A DNA stretch of 64,000 nt, from NCBI RefSeq assembly GCF_009932555.1, contig NZ_BLJO01000003.1, forward strand, positions 558,001 through 622,000. Reading direction: 5' to 3'. This document shows positions 54,384 to 62,901 of this stretch, one piece after another (position 1 is the first letter of the stretch; the number at the start of each line of letters is the position of its first letter). The notes under the pieces are model-generated. The model saw nothing but the letters and a program-made list of their open reading frames with translations. It made no database searches and was not told the DNA's origin. The position numbers and the translations under genes were made by a program. This stretch comes from Steroidobacter agaridevorans. GTDB lineage: Bacteria > Pseudomonadota > Gammaproteobacteria > Steroidobacterales > Steroidobacteraceae.

Positions 54384-55241
54384 TCAATCCGTAAGCTGGT
54401 GCTCGCGCCGATAGGCGCGAGGCGAGCAGCCACATTCAGCATCGAACGCAGCGTTGAAGCGGCTGGTCGAAGTGAACCCTGAGGCGAGCGCAATATCCAC
54501 GATCTTCGCATCCGTCGTAGCGAGCAATCGCTGTGCATGCGATACGCGATGCTGAGTGATGTAGTTCACCAGCGTGATGCCGAAGGTCTTCTTGAACAGG
54601 TTCATGGCGTAGTTGGGGTGCAATCCCACGACCTCGCCGATTTCCTCCACGCTCAGCGGCTGGGTATAGCGCTGCGCGATGAAGCAAGCCATCTGCTCCA
54701 CTTTGCTCAAGCCCGCATGGCTGACGGCGCGGTGTCCCGGGCGCGGCCTCCGACTCGTCGCGGAAGGCGTTGTGACGGCCAGACGCAACAGCCTCGCTTC
54801 GAGCTCCAGGAGCACCGCCTTGCGCAGGCTCTCGCCGGGCTCGCGAAAATCCTGCTCCCAGCGCGACAGTAATTCGATGTCCGCCGCCGCTCGCGTGTCG
54901 ATCGACTCGGCAATGACCTCGCCGTGGAGCAGCGGCTTGACCAGTTGATCCGGCAACTTGCATTGCAGGAACCAGGCAAGCGGCAGGGTGACCACGAAAT
55001 ATTCGGTGGTGTCCTCGAACGACAGGATCTGATGGGGAATCGCCGCCCAGAACACGCTCAATCTCTGTGCGGCCACCTGCACCTTGCGACCGCCGAGCAG
55101 ATAGGTGACCAAGCCACTGCGCAGCAGGTTGATCTCGATTTCATTGTGCCGGTCGGGTCGCGGCATCGGCGTGGGGCGCCACAGTTCGCACGTGAAGCCA
55201 TACGGCGCGAAGTCGGGGCGCTTCGGATCGAACGACGTCAT
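54384..55241 (-). CDS. AraC-family regulator, divergent to the apiose-type operon
   Basis: 285 residues. The N-terminal cupin-like sensor (EIEINLLRSGLVTYLLGGRKVQVAAQRLSVFWAAIPHQI) precedes a double helix-turn-helix: YTQPLSVEEIGEVVGLHPNYAMNLFKKTFGITLVNYITQHRVSHAQRLLATTDAKIVDIALASGFTSTSRFNAAFDAECGCSPRAYR. RhaS-like layout. It is divergently transcribed 105 bases from the isomerase-transketolase-kinase-ABC operon and convergent with the pectin operon, so it probably activates the sugar operon in response to the sugar. Confidence 0.85.
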   Translation of the reverse strand: MTSFDPKRPDFAPYGFTCELWRPTPMPRPDRHNEIEINLLRSGLVTYLLGGRKVQVAAQRLSVFWAAIPHQILSFEDTTEYFVVTLPLAWFLQCKLPDQLVKPLLHGEVIAESIDTRAAADIELLSRWEQDFREPGESLRKAVLLELEARLLRLAVTTPSATSRRPRPGHRAVSHAGLSKVEQMACFIAQRYTQPLSVEEIGEVVGLHPNYAMNLFKKTFGITLVNYITQHRVSHAQRLLATTDAKIVDIALASGFTSTSRFNAAFDAECGCSPRAYRREHQLTD

Positions 55242-55346
55242 GACATTACGATACAGGAAGTCTTTTATCGTTGGAAGGAAGAATGCCTCTAAAAATCAGC
55301 CTACCCTAACTCGTCATGACGCGAAGACAGCCTGCCGAGGCTGGAT

Positions 55347-56369
55347 ATGAAGGGGGAGATGATGTTCAGCACCAATAGCCCGCCACGCGCGGTGTCGTTG
55401 TCTTTTGGCGCCGGCTTGTGGATGTTCGGGCAGTTCGTCGATCGGTATGCGACGGACGCATACGGCCCCCCCGTCGGAACACTTCAGGCCATCGCTCGTG
55501 CCGGAGAAGTCGGACTGCTATCTGCGGTCGACATCAATTATCCATTCGAGCCGGGCGTCACGCCCGCGCAGGTGAAGTCCGCGCTTCAGGATGCGGGCTT
55601 GCGAGCGATCGCTGTCACGCCCGCCATCTATACGCGCAAGTTTCAGCGCGGCAGCTTCACCAATCCGGACTCGAAGCTGCGCGGCGATGCCATCGATCTA
55701 TGCAAGCGCGCCATCGATGTGGCGCAACTGCTCGAAGCCGATTACGTGAAGTTCTGGCCAGGGCAGGACGGGTATGACTATCCCTTTCAGGCGGAATATA
55801 CCCAGCTTTGGGATCTGGCCGTCGCCGGCGTGCGCTCGCTGGCAGCAAGCCACCCGCAGATGGGATTCGCAATCGAATACAAGTCCAAGGAACCGAGAAC
55901 TCACATTACTTTCAGCTCGGCGGCACGCACGCTGCTGGCGATTCAGGACATGGGCGTCGACAACGTCGGCATCGTCATGGATCTCGGTCACTCGCTGTTC
56001 GCACAGGAAACACCTGCTGAAGAACTGCAGCTGATCGCTCGGCGCGGCAAGTTGCGTAGCGTGGAAGTGAACGACAACTGGCGGCAGTGGGATGACGATC
56101 TCACTGTCGGGGCGGTGCATCTGATCGAGACCCTGGAGTTCATGCTCGCCCTGCGGAGCATCGGCTGGCAACGTCCGATCCTGCTCGACCAGTTTCCGTT
56201 CCGTGAGGATCCGGTTGTTGCCGCCCGACACAGCATCGGCATGCTCAAGTTGCTGGATGCGGCGCTCGATCGGATCGATCTCGCGCAATTGCACGAAGTG
56301 CGAACCAATCAGGATGCATTGGCTGCGCAGCGCCTGGTTTATCAAACCATTCTCGGCGATCTGCGATGA
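55347..56369 (+). CDS. Xylose-isomerase-like TIM-barrel sugar isomerase (candidate D-apiose isomerase)
   Basis: 340 residues of the AP-endonuclease/xylose-isomerase fold: AVDINYPFEPGVTPAQVKSAL, ADYVKFWPGQDGYDYPFQ, FAIEYKSKEPRTHITFSS with the metal-binding glutamate, VDNVGIVMDLGHSLFAQE and RSVEVNDNWRQWDDDL. Such enzymes interconvert aldoses and ketoses. It heads an operon with a split transketolase and FGGY kinase, the gene set of the known D-apiose route (apiose to apulose to apulose 4-phosphate). The D-apiose assignment rests on context. Another ketose precursor cannot be excluded. ATGs at 55347, 55359 and 55362 are all possible. Confidence 0.72.
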   Translation: MKGEMMFSTNSPPRAVSLSFGAGLWMFGQFVDRYATDAYGPPVGTLQAIARAGEVGLLSAVDINYPFEPGVTPAQVKSALQDAGLRAIAVTPAIYTRKFQRGSFTNPDSKLRGDAIDLCKRAIDVAQLLEADYVKFWPGQDGYDYPFQAEYTQLWDLAVAGVRSLAASHPQMGFAIEYKSKEPRTHITFSSAARTLLAIQDMGVDNVGIVMDLGHSLFAQETPAEELQLIARRGKLRSVEVNDNWRQWDDDLTVGAVHLIETLEFMLALRSIGWQRPILLDQFPFREDPVVAARHSIGMLKLLDAALDRIDLAQLHEVRTNQDALAAQRLVYQTILGDLR

Positions 56370-57223
56370 GCGCCTCACACGCGCTCGGCGTCAGCGACCG
56401 AGAGCTGATGATCAAGTCGCTCGAGTATCGCAAGGATGTGCTGCGGATCATTTCGCATGCAGGCGCGGGCCATACCGGCGGCAGCTTGTCGTCCATCGAT
56501 ATTCTCAATGTGCTCTACAACCGCGTCATGAGGATATCGCCGGCGAGGTTCGATCAGCCCGATCGCGACCGCTACATTCAGAGCAAGGGACATTGCGTCG
56601 AGGCGCTCTATGTGGTGCTGGCCGATCTAGGATTCTTTCCGCGTTCGCAGCTGACGACGCTCTGTGAGTACGGCTCGCACTTCATCGGTCACCCGACACG
56701 CAAGGTGCCGGGCGTGGAGCACAATACCGGCGCCTTGGGGCATGGGCTCGCCTTCGGCGTTGGACTCGCGCTCGGGTTGCGTCACGATGATCTGCGTAAC
56801 CGTGTGTTCGTGCTGCTCGGCGATGGTGAGCTCGCGGAGGGTTCGGTGTGGGAGGCCGCGATGGCGGCGGCGCATTATGAACTCGATCAGCTGGTCGCGA
56901 TCGTCGATCGCAACCGGTTGCAGATCACCGGACCGACCAAAGATGTGCTGAGCAGCGAGCCGCTCGAATCCAAGTTCGGCGCGTTCGGCTGGCACGTGCG
57001 TACTGTCGACGGCCACAATGTCGCTGCGCTCACCAACGCGCTCACCGTTCCGCCTCCGCAAGGCAAGCCCATGGTGCTGCTCGCCGACACCATCAAAGGC
57101 AAGGGTGTGAGCTTCATGGAAGGCGTGCTGAAGTGGCATCACGGCGTGCCGGACGTCGATGAGTATCGCCGCGCCATGGAGGAGCTGGGAGCGGCGCTGC
57201 GCCAGGTGGGAGGGCACCAGTGA
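56366..57223 (+). CDS. Split transketolase, N-terminal (ThDP-binding) subunit
   Basis: 285 residues, ATG overlapping the isomerase stop. The ThDP motif is GDGELAEGSVWEAAMAAAHYELDQLVAIVDRNRLQITG; GHTGGSLSSIDILNVLYN and GALGHGLAFGVGLALGLR are family signatures. Split transketolases include the apulose-4-phosphate transketolase pair AptA/AptB, which yields dihydroxyacetone phosphate and xylulose 5-phosphate with glyceraldehyde 3-phosphate. The kinase and isomerase next to it support such a branched-sugar substrate rather than the housekeeping pentose pathway. Confidence 0.83.
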   Translation: MSASHALGVSDRELMIKSLEYRKDVLRIISHAGAGHTGGSLSSIDILNVLYNRVMRISPARFDQPDRDRYIQSKGHCVEALYVVLADLGFFPRSQLTTLCEYGSHFIGHPTRKVPGVEHNTGALGHGLAFGVGLALGLRHDDLRNRVFVLLGDGELAEGSVWEAAMAAAHYELDQLVAIVDRNRLQITGPTKDVLSSEPLESKFGAFGWHVRTVDGHNVAALTNALTVPPPQGKPMVLLADTIKGKGVSFMEGVLKWHHGVPDVDEYRRAMEELGAALRQVGGHQ

Positions 57224-58227
57224 GCGCCCGAACGCCCTCAATGTATTCGGACGACGCACGCCAGAGGGCGGCGCGGCTCGGCTTGCGGCTCGGTCGTCCG
57301 AACCTCGAAGAGTTCGCGGCGACACTCACCGAGATCGCCGCCCGGGATCGCAACGTGATGGTCGTCACCAGCGACTCGCGCGGGTCGGGCAAGCTCGTCG
57401 GGTTCGGTCAGCGCCTGCCAAAGCAGATCGTCGAGGTCGGCATCGCCGAGCAGAATCTGGTCGGCATCGCGGCCGGACTGGCGGCCACGGGCAAGAAAGT
57501 GTTTGCGGTTTCTCCTGCCTGTTTTCTCACCGCGCGCGCGCTGGAGCAAATCAAAGCTGACGTAGCCTACTCGGATCATCCCGTCGTGCTCGTGGGTATC
57601 AGCGCTGGCGTGAGTTACGGAGCGCTCGGCTCGACACATCATTCGCTGCACGATTTCGCGGCGCTGCGCGCCATCAACAACGTCAGCATCGTGGCACCGG
57701 CAGACAACAAAGAGACCCACGCGGCGGTGTTGTACGCCTCGCAGGCCGTGCATCCGGTTTATCTGAGATTCGGCAAGGCGCCAATGTACGACGTGCATGG
57801 ACCGGAGACGGGTAACCATGTGCGATCCGCGATGGTGGTCCGCGAGGGCACCGACGTCGCATTCATTGCGATCGGCGAAGCGGTCATTCACGCGCTGCTC
57901 GCCGCTGAGGATCTGTACGATCGCGAGCGAATTTCCTGTCGAGTCGTCAGTGTACCGGCGCTGCGTCCCTTCGACCAAGGACCCGTGCTGGCAGCCGCTC
58001 GAGAATGCAAAGCCTTGATCACCGTCGAAGAGCATTCCGTGTGCGGCGGCCTGGGTGAAGCCTGCGCTTCGTTGCTGCTTGAGTCAGGAGCGCGAACTCA
58101 GTTCAAGATGGTGGCCATCCCGGATGAATACACGGTCACCGGCAGCCAGGCGGACATATTCCGGCACTACGGCATCACGATGGAAGGTCTGGCGCGAACC
58201 GCGCATCGTTTGCTCGAGTCCATCTGA
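57220..58227 (+). CDS. Split transketolase, C-terminal subunit
   Basis: 335 residues from GTG 57220, overlapping the first subunit (GTGA). It carries the Pyr-domain features VEVGIAEQNLVGIAAGLAATGKKVFAVSPACFLTARALEQIKADVAY and GSTHHSLHDFAALRAINNVSIVAPAD, then the C-terminal domain (ITVEEHSVCGGLGEACASLLLE). It completes the active site with the preceding gene. Its stop overlaps the kinase start by one base (TGATG), giving a tightly coupled metabolic core. Confidence 0.85.
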   Translation: MSARTPSMYSDDARQRAARLGLRLGRPNLEEFAATLTEIAARDRNVMVVTSDSRGSGKLVGFGQRLPKQIVEVGIAEQNLVGIAAGLAATGKKVFAVSPACFLTARALEQIKADVAYSDHPVVLVGISAGVSYGALGSTHHSLHDFAALRAINNVSIVAPADNKETHAAVLYASQAVHPVYLRFGKAPMYDVHGPETGNHVRSAMVVREGTDVAFIAIGEAVIHALLAAEDLYDRERISCRVVSVPALRPFDQGPVLAAARECKALITVEEHSVCGGLGEACASLLLESGARTQFKMVAIPDEYTVTGSQADIFRHYGITMEGLARTAHRLLESI

Positions 58228-59714
58228 TGAAGGCCGTGTTGTCCATCGATCAGAGTACTTCGGCGACCAAAGCGCTGCTGGTCGATCCATCTGGCGCGGT
58301 GCTCGCGAGAGCGGGCAGGGACCATCGGCAGCACTATCCACAACCGGGATGGGTCGAGCACGATGCAGAGGAGATCTGGGCGAACGTGCTCGCGACTGTG
58401 CGCGAGCTGCAACAGTCCGGCGCGTGCTCCGGGATCGAGATCAGCGCCATCAGCATTGCAAATCAGCGGGAGACGGTGGTGATTTTCGATCGCGTCACCG
58501 GCGCCCCCGTTCATCCGGCGATGGTATGGCAATGCCGGCGCGGTGATGAGTTATGCGCCGAGCAACTGCGCAGGGGACGCGACTCGACGGTCCGTGCACG
58601 CACTGGGTTGCGGATCGATGGCTACTTCAGCGCATCGAAGCTGCAGTGGCTGGTGCAGGAGCGCCCGGATATAGCCCGCCGACTGCAGAACGCCGAAGTG
58701 CTCATCGGTACGATGGAGACGTACCTCATCTACAGAATGACGCGAGGGCAGGTCTTCGCGACCGATCCGAGCAATGCGAGCAGGACTCTATTATTCGATA
58801 TCCACCAGCGGGCGTGGGACGAGGACCTTTGCTCTTGGTGGCAGGTACCGTCGTGCGCGCTGGCTGAGGTCCGGGATTGCGATGCTCAGTTCGGTGAGAG
58901 CACACTGGATGGTTTGTTACCGTATGCGGTGCCGATACGCGGCGTGATGGGCGATTCACAGGCGGCGATGTTTGCGCAAGGATGTTTTGAACCGGGCAGC
59001 GCCAAGGCGACGTTCGGCAGCGGCACATCGGTACTCGTGAACGTCGGCTCATCGCCGGCACGCTCGACCCGGGGCGCTGTGGCGTCGCTGGCGTGGGTGC
59101 AGGGCGGGCGGGTCACTTATGCGCTCGAAGGTATCATCAATTTCTCGGCGGCGACCATGAACTGGTTGCGTGATCAACTGGGTCTGTTCGTCACTCTGGA
59201 GGAAGCCGAGCGCCTTGCTCAGGCCGCCGGCGAGCGTAACGAGGTATATCTCGTGCCGGCGTTCGCCGGACTCGGTGCGCCATACTGGCGTGATGCGGCT
59301 CGTGCGGCGATCGTAGGGCTAAGCGCGCATAGCCATCGAGGACACATTGTCAGGGCGGCGCTGGAAGCCATTGCTTTTCAGTTGCGCGATGTGATCGAGA
59401 TGCTGCAGGCCGAAGCGGGCGTCGCCGTCAGCGAGCTGCGTTGTGATGGCGGCGCGACTCGCAGCGATCCGCTCATGCAGTTCACCGCGGACGTGCTGGG
59501 CATCGAACTGCGGCTGCCGCGTCATCCCGAGTGTTCGGCGATCGGCGCGGCCATGATGGGCATGTTGGGGATAGGATGGTACCCGTCGCCGCAGGCCATG
59601 AGAGAATTGACGAGCGAAGCTCATGCGTACCGTCGCAAGATGTCGCCGGACGAGGCCGACTGCCGTTATCGAGGCTGGCAGCGAGCCGTGCAGCAGGTGC
59701 TGGGCGTGACCTGA
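58227..59714 (+). CDS. FGGY-family sugar kinase (candidate apulose kinase)
   Basis: 495 residues of glycerol-kinase-like FGGY fold: opening SIDQSTSATKALLVDPSGAVLARA, ISIANQRETVVIFDRVTGAPVHPAMVWQCRR, FGSGTSVLVNVG, and the C-terminal LRCDGGATRSDPLMQFTADVLGIELRLP with the ATP/hinge signature. FGGY kinases phosphorylate ketoses and polyols; AplK, the apulose kinase, belongs to the glycerol-kinase-like branch. Its position after a sugar isomerase and split transketolase supports phosphorylation of apulose at C4. Other ketoses remain possible. Confidence 0.78.
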   Translation: MKAVLSIDQSTSATKALLVDPSGAVLARAGRDHRQHYPQPGWVEHDAEEIWANVLATVRELQQSGACSGIEISAISIANQRETVVIFDRVTGAPVHPAMVWQCRRGDELCAEQLRRGRDSTVRARTGLRIDGYFSASKLQWLVQERPDIARRLQNAEVLIGTMETYLIYRMTRGQVFATDPSNASRTLLFDIHQRAWDEDLCSWWQVPSCALAEVRDCDAQFGESTLDGLLPYAVPIRGVMGDSQAAMFAQGCFEPGSAKATFGSGTSVLVNVGSSPARSTRGAVASLAWVQGGRVTYALEGIINFSAATMNWLRDQLGLFVTLEEAERLAQAAGERNEVYLVPAFAGLGAPYWRDAARAAIVGLSAHSHRGHIVRAALEAIAFQLRDVIEMLQAEAGVAVSELRCDGGATRSDPLMQFTADVLGIELRLPRHPECSAIGAAMMGMLGIGWYPSPQAMRELTSEAHAYRRKMSPDEADCRYRGWQRAVQQVLGVT

Positions 59715-59748
59715 ACCGCCGGCAGACGAGTCGAAGGGGGATGAAAGA

Positions 59749-60729
59749 ATGAGAGCACTGCGTTCCGTCATCGGAGCGGTCGCTGGAATCATCTTGGCGT
59801 GCGGGCTCGTGGCCTGCTCGCGTGGTCCGGCCGAATCGACACCCGCGCCTGCTCCAGGGGCGCAGAGCCGTCAGATCGCCGTGGTGGTTTCGACGCTCAA
59901 CAATCCCTGGTTCGTGGTGCTGGCAAACACGGCGCGCGACGAAGCGCAGCGCCGGAACTACAAGGTGACAATCTTCGATTCGCAGAACGATCCAGCGAAA
60001 GAAGCTGCGCATTTCGAGAATATCGTGGCATCGCGTTACGCCGCCGTGCTGCTGAACGCCACCGATGCCGAGGGCTCCGTCGCCAACGTGATGAAGGCGC
60101 GCGTGGCGAACATTCCGGTGTTCACGATGGATCGCGAGATCAACTCACGGGCGCCCGTTTCTCAAGTACTCTCGGACAACTATGCCGGCGCGGTGGACGT
60201 GGCCATCGAGTTCGTCGAGCAACTGGGCGAGCGGGGCAGGTACGTGGAACTGCTCGGTATCGTGACCGACAACAACACCTGGAACCGTTCGAAGGGCTTT
60301 CACAGCGTCGTCGATCGCTATCCGGGCCTGGAAATGATCGCCCAGCAGAGCGCGGAGTTCGATCGCAGCAAAGCGCTCGAAGTCATGGAATCGATCCTGC
60401 AGCGGAGCACCTCCATCGACGCGGTGTTTTGCGGCAACGACGCCATGGCTCTTGGCGCCTATCAGGCGTTGTTGAGCGCGGGACTCGCCGGCAAGGTGAA
60501 GGTCTTCGGATTCGATGGCTCGGACGATGCGCTCGCGTCGATTGCCGAAGGCAAGCTCACTGCCACAGCGATGCAGTATCCGAAGACGATGGCGCGGATG
60601 GTGGCGGAATTCGCCGATCGCTATCTGCAGGGGGAGCGCAACCTGCCGGCACGGCTGCCGATCCATGTCGATCTGGTCACTCGTGGCAACATCGGGGAGT
60701 TTGGTGAACATGGCCGCCGTGGCGAGTAA
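59749..60729 (+). CDS. Ribose-type sugar ABC transporter substrate-binding lipoprotein
   Basis: 326 residues with a lipobox (GLVAC, Cys near 23) and a RbsB-like periplasmic-binding fold: QIAVVVSTLNNPWFVVLANTARDEAQRRNYKVTIFDSQNDPAKE, VFTMDREINSR, VFCGNDAMALGAYQALLSAGLAGKVKVFGFDGSDDAL and ATAMQYPKTMARM. It follows the kinase by 34 bases and heads the transporter genes. It should bind the free pentose in the periplasm, by context D-apiose or a related sugar. Confidence 0.87.
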   Translation: MRALRSVIGAVAGIILACGLVACSRGPAESTPAPAPGAQSRQIAVVVSTLNNPWFVVLANTARDEAQRRNYKVTIFDSQNDPAKEAAHFENIVASRYAAVLLNATDAEGSVANVMKARVANIPVFTMDREINSRAPVSQVLSDNYAGAVDVAIEFVEQLGERGRYVELLGIVTDNNTWNRSKGFHSVVDRYPGLEMIAQQSAEFDRSKALEVMESILQRSTSIDAVFCGNDAMALGAYQALLSAGLAGKVKVFGFDGSDDALASIAEGKLTATAMQYPKTMARMVAEFADRYLQGERNLPARLPIHVDLVTRGNIGEFGEHGRRGE

Positions 60730-61357
60730 TCGACGCCGCTGGCGCGCCGTCGCGATCTGGGGGCTGGCGCTCGGCATTTTCTGTTGGGTGCTGCCGCCGT
60801 TCCACGTTCGTACGCTGGACGCGCCGGCCGCATCCGTTGCAAGGGACTCGGGGCCCTCGCAGAGCCCGGCGCACAGTGCCCGGGAGCTTTGGAAACAAAT
60901 GCTCGGCACGCAGGAACGCGCAGTTCCGTTGTCCACGCTGCTGGCTGCCTTCGAGCGCGACCCTGGAGCGGCGGAGCAAGAATATGGCCGACGCATCGGT
61001 CATGGTGGCCCGGCATTTTTTTTCGTGACTGGCTCGGGTCGCGTGCTCGAGTCTACCCGCAAAGGGGTAGTGCTCGAAATTGCCGAACATTCCACGCGCG
61101 TGCTGCTGGTTACCGGCCCGGTTTTCGGCAACTCGCTGCGCGATTCCACATCGCTGGTCCAGATCGGGGACTTTGACTCCTTCCAGTTCAACGCCCTCAG
61201 TGCCGAGTTGAATTTGCTATCGGAGCGGGAAGTGCAGCCACGTATCGCCGCACTGAATCGGCCCGGCGAAGTGCTGAACTTTACTGGCGGTGCCCGGTTC
61301 GCGCGTCGCGGAGGTGCGCTGGAAGTGGTCGCGATCGACGTCAGTCCTTTGAAATGA
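60710..61357 (+). CDS. DUF2291-family periplasmic/membrane-anchored protein
   Basis: 215 residues from ATG 60710, overlapping the binding-protein gene by 20 bases. An N-terminal anchor (WRAVAIWGLALGIFCWVLPPFHV) precedes a DUF2291 domain, with STLLAAFERDPGAAEQEYGRRIGHGGPAFFFVTGSG and VLLVTGPVFGNSLRDSTSLVQIGDFDSFQFNALSAELN. DUF2291 proteins recur beside ribose-type ABC transporters; their role is unproven. It overlaps the ATPase gene by four bases, so it is a fixed part of this transporter operon. Confidence 0.75.
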   Translation: MAAVASNRRRWRAVAIWGLALGIFCWVLPPFHVRTLDAPAASVARDSGPSQSPAHSARELWKQMLGTQERAVPLSTLLAAFERDPGAAEQEYGRRIGHGGPAFFFVTGSGRVLESTRKGVVLEIAEHSTRVLLVTGPVFGNSLRDSTSLVQIGDFDSFQFNALSAELNLLSEREVQPRIAALNRPGEVLNFTGGARFARRGGALEVVAIDVSPLK

Positions 61358-62901
61358 CATCAACGGCCGCGACATCTCACGTGCTCGAGGCACGCAACAT
61401 CTCCAAGAGCTTTCCTGGCGTCCGCGCCCTGCAAGATGTCAGCCTGCGCTTGTCGGCCGGCAAGCTCGTCGCACTGGTCGGAGAAAACGGTGCCGGCAAA
61501 TCCACGCTGATGAGTGTGCTCGCCGGCGTACAGCCGCCGGACAGGGGCGAAATTCTGCTCGACGGCACAGTCATCAGCTTCCGTCATCCGAGTGAAGCGC
61601 GCCGCGGAGGAATCGCCACCATATTTCAGGAACTGGGCCTGAGCGCGAATCTGACCGTCGCCGAGAACATCTTCCTCGGCGAGGAAGCGACCACGCGCTG
61701 GGGCACACTCGATTACGCAGCGATGCATCGTCACACGCGCAGCCTGCTGGCGCGCATGCAGCTCGATATACCAGCAGATGCGCCGCTACACTCGCTGCGC
61801 GTCGGGCAGCAGCAGGTTGTTGAAATCGCGCGGGCGCTGTCCGCCAATGCGCGAGTGATCATCATGGATGAGCCTACCTCGGCACTGTCGCAAGGCGAGA
61901 TCGAATCGCTACTGCGCATGATCAAAGAGCTCAAGGCCGCGGGCGTCGCGATCGTCTACATCACTCACAAGTTCGAAGAGCTCGCGGACCTGGCCGACGA
62001 AGTCGCCATCATGCGAGATGGCCGGATGATCACTCAGGCATCCTACGAGTCGCTGACCCACGAGCAGATCGTCAGCCTCATGGTCGGACGCACCCCGACA
62101 GCAACGCATGCGCGACGCGTGCGACGCTCGACGAAGGAGCCGGTGCTCTGCGTAAAGCAGGCGTATCTGCCGCATCCCTCCCGGCCTGGCGACTACCTGG
62201 TGCGCAACGTCGACTTGCATCTGTGCCGCGGTGAAGTGTTGGGCATCTTCGGGCTCATGGGCGCCGGACGCACCGAACTGCTGGAGACAATCTTCGGCAT
62301 GCATGCGCGTCGCGCTCGTCTAGATCTCGCCATCGACGGGCGTGAAGCGCGCTTCGCGTCGCCGGCGGAGGCCGTCGATGCGGGGCTTGCGTTTGCTCCG
62401 GAGGATAGAAAGCGTGATGGACTGGTGTTGGACATGAGCACGCAACAGAACGCCACGCTGGCGTGTCTGGGCGCGATGAAACGTTGGGGATTGATCCATC
62501 CGGCACTCGAGACGGAATGTGCGCGTACTTTGCTCCAACGCATCCACTGGCGCGGATCATCGCTGCGGGAACCGGTGCGCAATCTCAGCGGCGGCAATCA
62601 GCAGAAGGTGATTCTGGCGAAGTGGCTCGCCACCCGTCCGAAGGTGCTGCTGTTGGATGAGCCAACGCGTGGCATCGATATCAATGCGCGCAACGAAATC
62701 TACGCGCTCATCGAGGAACTGGTGGCGGGCGGTCTGTCGATCGTCATGGTCTCCTCCGAGCTGCCGGAGATCATGGCGCTTTCCGATCGCATCATGGTGA
62801 TGTGCCAGGGCGCCAATGCCGGCGAGTTCGCCGCCGACACCGCCACCGCTGAAGCGATCATGACGGCTGCTTTACCGAACTCGACGAGGTCGCGGGCGTG
62901 A
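61354..62901 (+). CDS. Sugar ABC transporter ATPase (RbsA-type, duplicated)
   Basis: 515 residues with two ABC domains. The first has GENGAGKST and Walker B VIIMDEPTSALSQGE. The second has a degenerate P-loop (GLMGAGRTE), signature LSGGNQQKVILAKWLA and VLLLDEPTRGID. This asymmetry is normal for RbsA/XylG-type proteins. It energises uptake of the sugar captured by the upstream binding protein. It starts in the stop of the DUF2291 gene (ATGA) and overlaps the permease (GTGA). Confidence 0.92.
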   Translation: MTSTAATSHVLEARNISKSFPGVRALQDVSLRLSAGKLVALVGENGAGKSTLMSVLAGVQPPDRGEILLDGTVISFRHPSEARRGGIATIFQELGLSANLTVAENIFLGEEATTRWGTLDYAAMHRHTRSLLARMQLDIPADAPLHSLRVGQQQVVEIARALSANARVIIMDEPTSALSQGEIESLLRMIKELKAAGVAIVYITHKFEELADLADEVAIMRDGRMITQASYESLTHEQIVSLMVGRTPTATHARRVRRSTKEPVLCVKQAYLPHPSRPGDYLVRNVDLHLCRGEVLGIFGLMGAGRTELLETIFGMHARRARLDLAIDGREARFASPAEAVDAGLAFAPEDRKRDGLVLDMSTQQNATLACLGAMKRWGLIHPALETECARTLLQRIHWRGSSLREPVRNLSGGNQQKVILAKWLATRPKVLLLDEPTRGIDINARNEIYALIEELVAGGLSIVMVSSELPEIMALSDRIMVMCQGANAGEFAADTATAEAIMTAALPNSTRSRA

